Below, in pieces: positions 8,225-15,869 of a stretch of 64,000 nt of DNA. How positions within the stretch are numbered: position 1 is the stretch's first letter; each line of letters opens with the position of its first letter. The position numbers and the translations under genes are program-made. This DNA is from Amycolatopsis pithecellobii (GTDB taxonomy: Bacteria > Actinomycetota > Actinomycetes > Mycobacteriales > Pseudonocardiaceae): contig NZ_WMBA01000025.1 of assembly GCF_009707865.1 (NCBI RefSeq), forward strand, positions 34,124 to 98,123. The letters are read 5' to 3'. A model generated the notes under the pieces. It saw only the letters and a program-made list of their open reading frames with translations. It made no database searches and was not told where the DNA came from.

Positions 8225-8829
8225 CCGGACCACGCGTCGGCGTGTTCGTCGCCGACGACCACCCAGTCGTGCGAGACGGAGTAGTCACCCAGCTCGGGCC
8301 GCACCGCGACATCGAGGTCGTGGGCCACGCCGCGACCGCGGCCGAAGCGGTGATTGGCTGCCGGCGGGAGCAACCCGACATCGTCCTGCTCGATCTGCGG
8401 CTGCCCGACGCGCTGGCTGCCGACGTCGTGCCACGTCTGCACGAGGTCAGCCCCTCGAGCAAGATCCTCTTGTTCACCGCGTTCCCGGAGCACGCAGCGG
8501 TCGCCCCCACCCTGGCTGCCGGCGCGTGCGGTCTGCTGGTCAAGGACGCCTCAGGGCCCGCACTGCGGGAAGCGCTCCTCCAGGTCGCCCGCACCGGGAG
8601 CTACCGGGCGACGTCGACCCAGGCATCGCCGGCGCGGGCGCCGATCACGCCGCGCGAATACGACGTCCTGCGGCTCGTGTCTGCGGGTCACACCAATGCC
8701 GAGATCGGACAGCAACTCGGTCTCTCGCTCAACACCGTCAAGACCTATCTCCACAACGTAATGCACAAGCTGGGGGCCCGGAACCGGGCGCAGGTCATCA
8801 CCAACGCCCGGGTCCACGGCCTGCTTTGA
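8218..8829 (+). CDS. LuxR/NarL family response regulator
   Basis: The 203-residue protein has a receiver domain (VFVADDHPVVRDGV at the start; phospho-acceptor Asp in DIVLLDLRLP near 58; Lys in LLVKDAS near 106) and a LuxR helix-turn-helix (ITPREYDVLRLVSAGHTNAEIGQQLGLSLNTVKTYLHNV) near 143-185. It is translationally coupled to the upstream GAF kinase through an ATG inside that gene. It probably regulates its own operon or nearby genes; no repeated binding site is obvious. Confidence 0.9.
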   Translation: MLTGPRVGVFVADDHPVVRDGVVTQLGPHRDIEVVGHAATAAEAVIGCRREQPDIVLLDLRLPDALAADVVPRLHEVSPSSKILLFTAFPEHAAVAPTLAAGACGLLVKDASGPALREALLQVARTGSYRATSTQASPARAPITPREYDVLRLVSAGHTNAEIGQQLGLSLNTVKTYLHNVMHKLGARNRAQVITNARVHGLL

Positions 8830-8949
8830 CCTCTTCTCGGACGGGAACCGGCCTTCCTGGAACAGCTCGATCATCAGCGGGATGAACCGGTCGGGCACGG
8901 CGTCGCCTTCGATGACCCCGACCAGGGAACGCCCGAACAGCACTGTCAT
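8824..8949 (-). pseudogene. C-terminal fragment of a zinc-type alcohol dehydrogenase
   Basis: A reading frame starting ATG at 8949 encodes FGRSLVGVIEGDAVPDRFIP, then a stretch like LIELFQEGRFP. This matches the late section of aryl-alcohol-type zinc-dependent alcohol dehydrogenases (G-R-x-x-x-G-x-x-E-G-D, then a helix ending GRFPF). The Rossmann fold and zinc ligands are absent. The ATG overlaps the TGA of the AraC gene as ATGA, so the piece may still be translated. After about 42 residues the frame enters the antisense of the response regulator gene. Confidence 0.5.
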
Positions 8950-9860
8950 TGTGTCTCCGGAATCAGGGCCCGCGGAAGGCCGGTGGACTTAGGCGTCCAT
9001 TCGGAGATGTGCTTGTGGTCGGCGCGACGCTGGCGCCGGTATTGCCCCGCGGAAATGCCGTACTCGCGCTTGAACGCGTTGGCGAACGCATACGCCGAGC
9101 CGTACCCGCTGCGTTGAGCGACCGCGGCCAGCGGCGCGTCGGTCGTGCGGAGCAGGCGTGCCGCGCTGGTGAGCCGCCACCACGTCAGGTAGGTGAGGGG
9201 AGGCAGCCCGACGAGCGAGGCGAACCGGCGGGCGAAGGCCGCGCGGGACAGACCCACCCGCGCACCCAGGGATTCCACGGTCCACGGATCGCCAGGTTGT
9301 TCATGGATCGCGCGCAGCGCCGGGGCGATGACCTTGTCCCCGAGAGCGACGCACCACCCGGTGTCCTGCCGTCCGGCGCGTTCGGTGAACCAGGCGCGGA
9401 TCAGGTGCACCAGCAGGACGTCGAGCAACGCCGGTACCAGCACATCCTTGCCTGGCTCCGAGTCGGCGAGTTCGTCTCGCAAGAGGGTGATCGAAGACTC
9501 GAGACCGGCGTAGCGGTCCGCCCGGGCAGGCAGGTGTATCAGCTCGGGCAAGTCTTCGATGAGCGGATGTGGCCGGGCTTGGTCGAGCTGGTAGGCGCCG
9601 CATACGAGCTGACTTTCGCCGTCGATAGCGTTCTGCAGCGCATGCGCCGTTCCGTGCGGGAACAGGACCGCGTCGCCGGGCTCCAGCGTCACGGTGGGGC
9701 CGGCCGCTCGGACCACGTGGCAGACGCCCGCGGTGACCACGTGGAACCGGGCACCCCCGAACGCGGGAAATTCCATTGTCCACGCCGCTTCTGCCGCCGT
9801 CAGCGAGGAGTAAGGGCGCCCCGCGCGCATGGCGCCGATCGCGTCACTGAGCACATCCAT
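8946..9860 (-). CDS. AraC family transcriptional regulator, cupin-type sensor
   Basis: The 304-residue protein combines an N-terminal cupin-like ligand domain (about 30-110, with LEPGDAVLFPHGTAHAL) and a C-terminal pair of AraC helix-turn-helix motifs (about 205-285; FASLVGLPPLTYLTWWRLTSAARLL, then GYGSAYAFANAFKREYGISAGQYR). This architecture is common in regulators of small-molecule oxidoreductases. It is followed by the alcohol dehydrogenase relic, its probable former target, and lies 52 bases downstream of the MBL-fold hydrolase gene on the same strand. No strong ribosome site precedes the ATG. Confidence 0.88.
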   Translation of the reverse strand: MDVLSDAIGAMRAGRPYSSLTAAEAAWTMEFPAFGGARFHVVTAGVCHVVRAAGPTVTLEPGDAVLFPHGTAHALQNAIDGESQLVCGAYQLDQARPHPLIEDLPELIHLPARADRYAGLESSITLLRDELADSEPGKDVLVPALLDVLLVHLIRAWFTERAGRQDTGWCVALGDKVIAPALRAIHEQPGDPWTVESLGARVGLSRAAFARRFASLVGLPPLTYLTWWRLTSAARLLRTTDAPLAAVAQRSGYGSAYAFANAFKREYGISAGQYRRQRRADHKHISEWTPKSTGLPRALIPETQ

Positions 9861-9912
9861 ACCACGATCATCCCTTCAGACCGCGCCAGTCCGATCGCGA
9901 CCGGCCCGCCAG

Positions 9913-10815
9913 TCACCGGGGTGCCCACCGCTTGATCGAATACTGCCCGTTCTCGCGCGCGACTTCGGCAGCTCCCGCTCCGCCGAAGTGCGCGGGCACC
10001 ACCAGGCTGTTGGTCGTGACCGCCTGGTCCAGGACGCGGTGCCGCGCTCGGGCGGCTTCGACCCGGTCTTCACTCAGGCAGGTGTCGTGGTCGGGTTCGA
10101 TCATCTGGATCGGAGTGTGGACGACGTCGCCGACGAACAGCGCCCGGTCCGTGCCGGACTCGAGCCGGAGCACCGCCGAGCCGGGGGTGTGGCCCGCTGC
10201 GAGTTCGAGGGACAGGTCCGCGTCGATGCGGTGGGCATCGCCCTCCCACAGCACTGCCTGGCCGGCTTGGTGGATCGGCAGGATGCTGTCTTCGAACGTT
10301 GCGCTGTCGTCGGCGACCGAGCCGAACGTGGCCTGGCGGGTGTGGCCGTTGGCAGGGTTCCAGTAGCCGTAGTCGGTCTTGTTCATCAGATACTGGGCGT
10401 TGGGAAACGTCGGAACCCACTCACCGTTGACCAACCGGGTGTTCCACCCGACGTGGTCGGAGTGCAGGTGGGTGTTGATGACGAGGTCGACTTCTTCCGG
10501 CTGCACTCCCGCGTCTGCCAGCAGGGTGAGGAAGTCACCGTCGCGCCGGTTCATGAGCGGGTGCTCGCGGGGCTTGTCGTTGCCGAGGCCGGTGTCGACC
10601 AGGACGGTGCGGCCTGCGCTGCGCAGAACCCAGGTCTGCATGTACGCGTGGTAGTCCCCGGAGGTGGCGTCCCGGAAGTCGGGGTCGAGCCAGGACTCGT
10701 GCTCCTGCCAGAGCTCTGCGGGCACGGACGGGAACAGGAAGTCCACGGGGGCGAAGGGGCCGTGCCATTCGACCACCCGGGAGATCTCGACGTCACCAAG
10801 AATGAACTGCTTCAT
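9913..10815 (-). CDS. MBL-fold metallo-hydrolase
   Basis: This 300-residue protein has the metallo-beta-lactamase fold signature HLHSDHVGW near residue 113 (HxHxDH, two-metal site), with further ligands in AAGHTPGSAVL near 195 and FVGDVVHTP near 215. It resembles the N-acyl-homoserine-lactonase-like and general MBL hydrolases of actinobacteria; the substrate is unknown. The ATG at 10815 is chosen over upstream starts because the residues from MKQFILGDVEI onward are the conserved family start. Together with the membrane protein, reductase and VOC genes it is part of a run of minus-strand accessory enzymes. Confidence 0.85.
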   Translation of the reverse strand: MKQFILGDVEISRVVEWHGPFAPVDFLFPSVPAELWQEHESWLDPDFRDATSGDYHAYMQTWVLRSAGRTVLVDTGLGNDKPREHPLMNRRDGDFLTLLADAGVQPEEVDLVINTHLHSDHVGWNTRLVNGEWVPTFPNAQYLMNKTDYGYWNPANGHTRQATFGSVADDSATFEDSILPIHQAGQAVLWEGDAHRIDADLSLELAAGHTPGSAVLRLESGTDRALFVGDVVHTPIQMIEPDHDTCLSEDRVEAARARHRVLDQAVTTNSLVVPAHFGGAGAAEVARENGQYSIKRWAPR

Positions 10816-10981
10816 GATCTGATGATGATCAGAGTAGGCGAGACGCGAAATGTTCTGGCGTCTCATTTGGTTAATCCAGCGTCTTGGAGAAGACACAGAC
10901 GGTGCGACCACGGTGTCGGCGACGATCGCCCGGATCATCGGACGCATCTGGTCTTCCGTCCGGTCCTGACGACTGGTGACG

Positions 10982-11395
10982 TCAGATCAGGACAAGGGCG
11001 AGGCTGGTGAGAACACTGCTGACGAGGAAGTAGGGGGCATTGAGCAAGCCGTAGCGCAGCGGGTGCGGGAAATTCGGGTTGATCGCGATGTTGAAGGTCA
11101 TCGCGACGAGGTAGCCGACACCGACGATCACGCCGAACACGAGCGCGTCCCCGACGGAGGTGATGCCCAGCGCGGCGAACAGCACCGCACTGGCGAGCAC
11201 GTTGATCAGGTTGCACACGAGCGGGCCGACCCCGTCGACGGTGCGCCGCTCAGGGGCCGGGGCGCCCTCGCGGCCGAGGACGCGAGCGTACTGCTGTGGA
11301 ACAGCGACCATGAAGTACGCGGCGCCAAGGCCGGACAGTACGACCGTGGAGACGACCACGGCGATCCAGTTGATCTGGGGGAAAACAGCGAACAT
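10982..11395 (-). CDS. DUF1761-like four-helix membrane protein
   Basis: The 137-residue protein has about four hydrophobic helices (residues 8-30, 58-78, 83-105 and 112-135). It starts FPQINWIAVVVSTVVLSGLGAAYF, which fits the DUF1761 family of small membrane proteins of unknown function. The residues PQINW and GALWY-like turns are typical. An AGAAGGAC ribosome site precedes the ATG. It lies between the MBL hydrolase and aldo-keto reductase genes on the same strand. Confidence 0.75.
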   Translation of the reverse strand: MFAVFPQINWIAVVVSTVVLSGLGAAYFMVAVPQQYARVLGREGAPAPERRTVDGVGPLVCNLINVLASAVLFAALGITSVGDALVFGVIVGVGYLVAMTFNIAINPNFPHPLRYGLLNAPYFLVSSVLTSLALVLI

Positions 11396-11473
11396 GGCTT
11401 CGTCCTTCTGAAACGGTGGTGTACCGGGGAGCGCAACGATCCCCGGCTGTCGGCAGCGCGCGGGTGACGGGTG

Positions 11474-12493
11474 TCAGGCAGCGGGGCGCCGGAGCGCAGG
11501 CTGCGTGAGCGCGGGCGGAACATAGGCCACGTCGACCGGCCCGATGTCGGTTCCCGGGGCCACGATCTGGTCGATGCGGTCGAGCACCTCGTCGTCGAGG
11601 CGGATGTCGGCTCCCGCCAGAAGGTCGTCGAGCTGCGCGGGCGTGCGCGGCCCGATGATCGCCGAAGTGACTCCCGGGTGGGTGGTCACGAACGCCAAGG
11701 CGAGGTGCGGCAGCGACAACCCGGCCTCCTCGGCGACCTTGGCCAGTGCCTCGACCGCGTCGAGTTTGCGTTCGTCGGTCATGTGCTGCCGTGCCCAGTG
11801 CAGCCGGCCTGCCGACGCCTTCTCCGCGTTGCCCTTGCGGAGACGGCCGGCCAGCAGGCCCATCGCCAGCGGGCTCCACACCAGCACACCCAGCCCGTAG
11901 CGCTCGCAGACCGGCAGGATCTCGCGCTCGATGCCGCGGTTGAGGATCGAGTAGTGCGGCTGTTCGGTCCGGAAGCGGGCCAGCCCACGCCGTTCGGCCA
12001 CCCATTGGGCTTCGACGATCTCCGACGCAGGCAGGTTGGAGTGGCCGATCGCGCGGACCTTACCCGTGCGGAGCAGGTCGGTCAGCGCGCCGAGAGTTTC
12101 TTCGATGTCGGTGCCGGGTTCGGGGTGGTGGGTCTGATAGAGGTCGATGTGGTCGACCCCCAGGCGGCGCAGCGACCCTTCGACCGCGGACACGATCCAC
12201 CGGCGGGAGTTGCCGCGCCGGTTGGGGTCCGCGCCCATCGGGCCATTGCCCTTGGTGGCGAGGATGACGTCGTCGCGCCGGCCGCGTAGAGCCCTGCCGA
12301 CGATCTTCTCGGATGTGCCGTCGCCGCCGTAGACGTCAGCGGTGTCGATGACGTTGATGCCGCCGTCGAGGGCGCGGTGGACGATGCGGACGCACTCGTC
12401 GGGGTCGGGATTGCCGTGCGGCCCGAACATCATCGTGCCCAGGGTGAAGTGGCTGACCTGGATGCCGGTCCGGCCGAGCGGACGAATGTGCAT
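11474..12493 (-). CDS. Aldo/keto reductase
   Basis: The 339-residue protein is an NADPH-dependent aldo/keto reductase. It starts MHIRPLGRTGIQVSHFTLGTM. The catalytic Asp-Tyr pair is in INVIDTADVYGGDGTSE near residue 50, the Lys in ILATKGNG near 80, and the His in YQTHHPEPG near 120. Late motifs (SAIIGPRTPAQLDDLL) bind the cofactor phosphate. AGGAGAAAT precedes the ATG. It probably reduces a small carbonyl compound. The gene follows a hairpin that ends the upstream VOC gene. Confidence 0.92.
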   Translation of the reverse strand: MHIRPLGRTGIQVSHFTLGTMMFGPHGNPDPDECVRIVHRALDGGINVIDTADVYGGDGTSEKIVGRALRGRRDDVILATKGNGPMGADPNRRGNSRRWIVSAVEGSLRRLGVDHIDLYQTHHPEPGTDIEETLGALTDLLRTGKVRAIGHSNLPASEIVEAQWVAERRGLARFRTEQPHYSILNRGIEREILPVCERYGLGVLVWSPLAMGLLAGRLRKGNAEKASAGRLHWARQHMTDERKLDAVEALAKVAEEAGLSLPHLALAFVTTHPGVTSAIIGPRTPAQLDDLLAGADIRLDDEVLDRIDQIVAPGTDIGPVDVAYVPPALTQPALRRPAA

Positions 12494-12520
12494 AGGGATT
12501 TCTCCTGAGTTGGTACGGGA

Positions 12521-12548
12521 GGGCTGCGGCCGGACCCGGCCGCAGCCC
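12521..12548. terminator. 13-bp GC-rich hairpin between VOC and aldo/keto reductase genes
   Basis: The stem of GGGCTGCGGCCGG and CCGGCCGCAGCCC is perfect with a 2-nt loop. It follows the stop of the VOC gene on the minus strand and precedes the reductase ribosome site. Confidence 0.65.
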
Positions 12549-12557
12549 TGGGGAAAG

Positions 12558-13025
12558 TCAGGCCTGGGTGTACTGGGCCGCGACGTCGACGATCCAGGTG
12601 ACGCCGAAGCGGTCGGTCAGCATCCCGAACGCCGGCGCCCACTGCGCCGGGCCGAACTCCTCGATGACGGTCGCGCCCTTGGCGAGGCTTTCCCAGAGGG
12701 GGGTGACCTCGTCGACGGTTTCCCCGCGGACGGACAGGAAGAACGGCTCCTTGGTGATCGTGGTGCCGTTCTCACGGTAGGTCGTGGGCGCATCCGATCG
12801 GGCCGGCGTATCCGCGCCGGGCACGTCGTAGGCCATCACGCGGAAGCCGTTGTCGGCGACGACCTGACCGAAGACGACGTTCGTGGCGCCGGGCACCTCG
12901 GGGGGCATACCGAAGTCGGCGTAGGTTGCGATGGAAAGCTGCCCGCCGAACACCGACTGGTAGAACTCCAGGGCCTCACGGGCCTCGCCGTGGAAGTTCA
13001 GGTGAGCAACAGCGTTGAGCGACAT
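12558..13025 (-). CDS. VOC family protein, PhnB/3-demethylubiquinone-methyltransferase-like
   Basis: The 155-residue protein matches the PhnB-like branch of the vicinal oxygen chelate fold: it begins LNFHGEAREALEFYQSVFGG and contains MVQVxDG-type strands and FGPAQWAPAFGMLTDRFGVTWIVD at the end. Such proteins are often annotated as glyoxalase/bleomycin-resistance relatives, but most are uncharacterised. GAGGAC precedes the ATG. It is the first gene of the minus-strand run toward the reductase. Confidence 0.85.
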   Translation of the reverse strand: MSLNAVAHLNFHGEAREALEFYQSVFGGQLSIATYADFGMPPEVPGATNVVFGQVVADNGFRVMAYDVPGADTPARSDAPTTYRENGTTITKEPFFLSVRGETVDEVTPLWESLAKGATVIEEFGPAQWAPAFGMLTDRFGVTWIVDVAAQYTQA

Positions 13026-13098
13026 GATGGTCCGTCCTCATAGTGGTTCCGCCGCCGGAGGCTTCCGGCGGCGAGATCCACTGTTCCGCGAGTACCGG

Positions 13099-13970
13099 TC
13101 AGGATCTGTCCTTTACTCGAGGGAATTCTCCGGACTGTGAGCCTGGTAGCGGGTGGGAACGGGGCGAGGCCGCCTCTTGCCGCGGGGAAAAAATCGCAAC
13201 GAACTTTGACGGTTCGAGGGTGGTCTTGGCTTTTGCCCGCACCTTCACTGACACATCTCGCCGGATATTGAATCTTCCCGAAATCGAGGCCAGGGCGAGC
13301 ACCGCCTCATTGACCGCGAATTTGCCCCCGACACACTTGGTTACCCCCAGGCCGAACGTAATAAATCCACCCTGCGGTGCCGGTGGTCTCCCCATCCAGC
13401 GCAGTGGGTCGAATTTTTGCGGCTCCACATAACTGTCAGCTCGTCGCTGAACCGAATGAGCGTAGGGCAGGTTCAGCAGGTCGTCCCACCCCGCGACTGT
13501 CCCGCCAAGAACCTGGTCAGACTCTTCGCAAAGTCGTTTCTGCACCTCGGGGTGCTCACTGATGAGATAGAGGCACCAGGTCAAGGCGGTACTCGTGGTT
13601 TTGATCCCGGCAAGCAGAAGTACGGCGACCTGGTCCGCCAACTCATTGTCGGCAACGGCTGGCCCGAAGAAGTACGAAATTCCAGCAAAGCGCTGAGGAG
13701 ATGGCCAAGTCTGTCCGAGTGGTAAGACTGACGCGATATCAGACGATCCGCATAGCCGTGCCAACGCGCGAGAGCCTTGGCATATCGCCGATTTCCCGCG
13801 GTGGGAGGTTTTGCCCAAAACGGGAACATCTGGCGGCTCAGGGTGCCATCCATCCAGGTCGAAAATATTCTTCCCAGCTCGTCTACGGAATCCGAGTCGA
13901 CGGCTTCGCCGAAAAGCGCGTCGGCGCGAGTTGCACGTTCCGGTGGCGCGAGTTGCGCGTTCCGGTCGCC
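13099..13970 (-). pseudogene. Cytochrome P450 pseudogene (frameshifted, internally deleted)
   Basis: The C-terminal part is clear: I-helix VAVLLLAGIKTTSTALTW, then EVQKRLCEES, and the heme loop FGLGVTKCVGGKFA with the Cys ligand. The helix-K ExxR motif and about 60 residues after LPYAHSV are missing, so the frame jumps to EPQKFDPLRW. The middle of the enzyme (ALFGEAVDSDSVDELGRIFSTWMDG and RRYAKALARW) is in a different frame at about 13,750-13,970. The first third is gone; GAGTTGCGCGTT repeats lie where it should be. Loss of ExxR and the frameshift rule out activity. Confidence 0.75.
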
Positions 13971-14045
13971 CGAAACGCGCAACTCGGGCGCTTGGAACGC
14001 GCAACTCGCGCGCATTCAACGTGCGACTCGCGCCACCCGCCGTCT
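13918..14045. repeat. Cluster of short direct and inverted repeats (GCGAGTTGCGCGTTC type)
   Basis: GCGAGTTGC(A/G)CGTTC occurs twice in direct orientation (from about 13,925 and 13,947). The complement type AACGCGCAACTCG occurs twice (about 13,975 and 14,001), and AACGTGCGACTCGCG once (about 14,019). The copies can pair into long hairpins. They replace the 5' end of the P450 pseudogene and are probably a dispersed non-coding repeat of the genome. Confidence 0.65.
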
Positions 14046-14121
14046 GACGTGCCCGGGGAATGGAGCCGGGTGAGTACCGTTCTCGACGTCGGCAAGTGAC
14101 TGCAGGCAGGCGATCACCGCC

Positions 14122-14478
14122 TCAAAGTTCCACGAGCACCAGCCTGTTGCCGTCCGGGTCGCGGAAGGTGAACATCGGCGGAACACCTTGCCAGCGAAGG
14201 ATTTCCGCGTCCACGTCCACCCCGGCGGACCGCAGCTTCTGGTGGTCTGCGTCTGCATCCGCGGTGGTGAAGCGGATGCCGGTGTCGATGCCGCCCGTGC
14301 CGGTGACGAGGGCGACCGAAACCGGTGATCCCGCCGGTGCCACCTCGATCCAGCGCATGTCGCCGAGGGTGGTGTCGCGGCGTTTCTCGAAGCCGAGCGT
14401 GCCGGCGTAGAACTCGAGCGCCCGTTCCTGATCGGTGACGGGGATGGCCACCGTCGCGATTCCGTTGATGTGCGTCAT
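14122..14478 (-). CDS. VOC family protein (glyoxalase-like)
   Basis: The 118-residue protein has the typical single-subunit VOC layout: IATVAIPVTDQERALEFYAGTLGFE at the start, a middle strand IRFTTADADADHQKLR, and MFTFRDPDGNRLVLVEL at the end with the metal-site Glu. Family members isomerise, cleave or bind small molecules. The ATG at 14478 gives the expected family start; no strong ribosome site is seen and an upstream in-frame ATG at 14520 cannot be excluded. Confidence 0.82.
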   Translation of the reverse strand: MTHINGIATVAIPVTDQERALEFYAGTLGFEKRRDTTLGDMRWIEVAPAGSPVSVALVTGTGGIDTGIRFTTADADADHQKLRSAGVDVDAEILRWQGVPPMFTFRDPDGNRLVLVEL

Positions 14479-14609
14479 GCGGGAGAGACCCGGGCAAGCG
14501 GCGGAACTCATCGGGAACACCGGCCAACCCGGGACTTTGGCGCGGTTCTGAGCTGCGATATCTCACATCTATGGGCGGCGAATGTACCCATTCGGGTTAG
14601 CCTGCCGCC

Positions 14610-14951
14610 ATGCTAAGTCTGTTGGCGGAGTTCTCGGCGCGCAGGACGCTGGACAGCCTGCATCGCCAGCTGGGCGCAGGGTTGCTGGCCGCGGCCGCGG
14701 CACCGGGGTTGCTGGCGGTGATCGACCAGCACGCCGCCGCGGTACGCGACATCATGCTTTACGGCGTCGAGGGGTCCGCCGCGGTCGCGGCCAGTGTCGT
14801 ACTCGCGGGTTACGCCAGCGGGCTCCTTGACCAGGCCAAGGAGCACGGCTGGCGCTTCACCTCACCTGCGGACTGGAATCACGCCGACTGGTTCACCGCG
14901 CGCCTGCTGGCGATCTGCGCGCTGGCGAAACGGCACGACGCTCACTCCTGA
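14610..14951 (+). CDS. Small hypothetical protein (actinobacterial family)
   Basis: The 113-residue frame has the normal codon bias of the window and reads as a soluble, Ala/Leu-rich helical protein (LLAVIDQHAAAVRDIMLYGVEG) ending in a Trp-rich segment (GWRFTSPADWNHADWFTARLLAICALA). It may belong to the DUF6401-type small proteins, but I am not sure. No clear ribosome site precedes the ATG. Its last ten bases overlap the end of the convergent membrane protein gene. Confidence 0.6.
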   Translation: MLSLLAEFSARRTLDSLHRQLGAGLLAAAAAPGLLAVIDQHAAAVRDIMLYGVEGSAAVAASVVLAGYASGLLDQAKEHGWRFTSPADWNHADWFTARLLAICALAKRHDAHS

Positions 14952-15748
14952 CCGCGCGGCGGGGCCGACGTCGGATGCTGCGACGCCGGCATCTCCTCGG
15001 TCGCCGGCTCGCCCTGGCGTGCCGCGTCCTCACGTCCGCGCTGGTAGGCCTCCGTGCGCGCCCGTGCGGAAGGCAGCTCGTTTTCCGCCCTGCCAAGCCA
15101 GTTCTCCCACCGCTGCTGCATCGGCCGCACCAGGCCACCGCCCATGCCGACGATGATCACCCCGGCTACGGTGGCGAGAACGGTGACCAGCACCGGCGTG
15201 GTGACCGCGGTGGCAACACCGATCTGGTTGAGCGCGGCGATGATGCCGAGGCCCCAGATGAACACCGAGGCCAAGGTCGCGAGCACCTTGCCGTAGGACA
15301 GCCCGCCGAGCATGTTTTCGAGAAGATCCTTGACCGCATGGGCGATCGCCCCGGCGATGACCACGATGATGATCGCGACCACGGCCTTCGGCAGCCAGGC
15401 GACGATGCCGGCCACCATGCCGCTCACCGGGTTCGGGCCGAAGGCGCCGAGTGCGATCTGCAGGAAGATCAGCAGGATCGCGTAGTAGATGATTTTGCTG
15501 ATGATGCCGGACGCGTCGTACTTGCTCCCCGACAGCATCTGCTTGATGCCACCGCGTTCCACGACGCGATCGAAGCCGACCCGTCCGAGGATCGCGTCGA
15601 CGAGCTTTGCCAGCAGCTTGGCCACGATCCAGCCGATCAGCATGATCACCAGGAAGGCGACCAGCTTCGGGACGAAATTGGCGACCGAACTCCACGCGTT
15701 GGATACGCCCTGTCCGAAGTCGACAGCGGCTAGATGACTTGTCGCCAT
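14942..15748 (-). CDS. Mechanosensitive-channel-like membrane protein (conserved TM helix family)
   Basis: The 268-residue protein has an N-terminal helix (VPKLVAFLVIMLIGWIVAKLLAKLV) and glycine/alanine-patterned helices of the conserved TM-helix repeat family related to MscS channels. At least five membrane segments lie between residues 20 and 210, then a charged, probably cytoplasmic tail rich in Glu/Arg. It lacks the full MscS beta domain, so it may be a channel-like pore or an osmotic-stress protein. The ATG at 15748 follows GGGAGAAGAACC; the longer upstream frame has no support. Confidence 0.8.
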   Translation of the reverse strand: MATSHLAAVDFGQGVSNAWSSVANFVPKLVAFLVIMLIGWIVAKLLAKLVDAILGRVGFDRVVERGGIKQMLSGSKYDASGIISKIIYYAILLIFLQIALGAFGPNPVSGMVAGIVAWLPKAVVAIIIVVIAGAIAHAVKDLLENMLGGLSYGKVLATLASVFIWGLGIIAALNQIGVATAVTTPVLVTVLATVAGVIIVGMGGGLVRPMQQRWENWLGRAENELPSARARTEAYQRGREDAARQGEPATEEMPASQHPTSAPPRGQE

Positions 15749-15869
15749 GGTTCTTCTCCCTTCGTGAAAATCACTATCGAAATGGTCGAACGACCTGGGA
15801 AAGGCCGCAAAACGAGTCACCCAGTCGGGTGGGAAGCCGGCTGACGTTGAGTGGCCTAGCATCGACAGC

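Noticed and set aside
14582..14830. Alternative plus-strand frame overlapping the 113-residue protein
   Set aside because: Its Arg/Gly-rich product is a frame shadow; the frame from 14610 has the expected codon bias.
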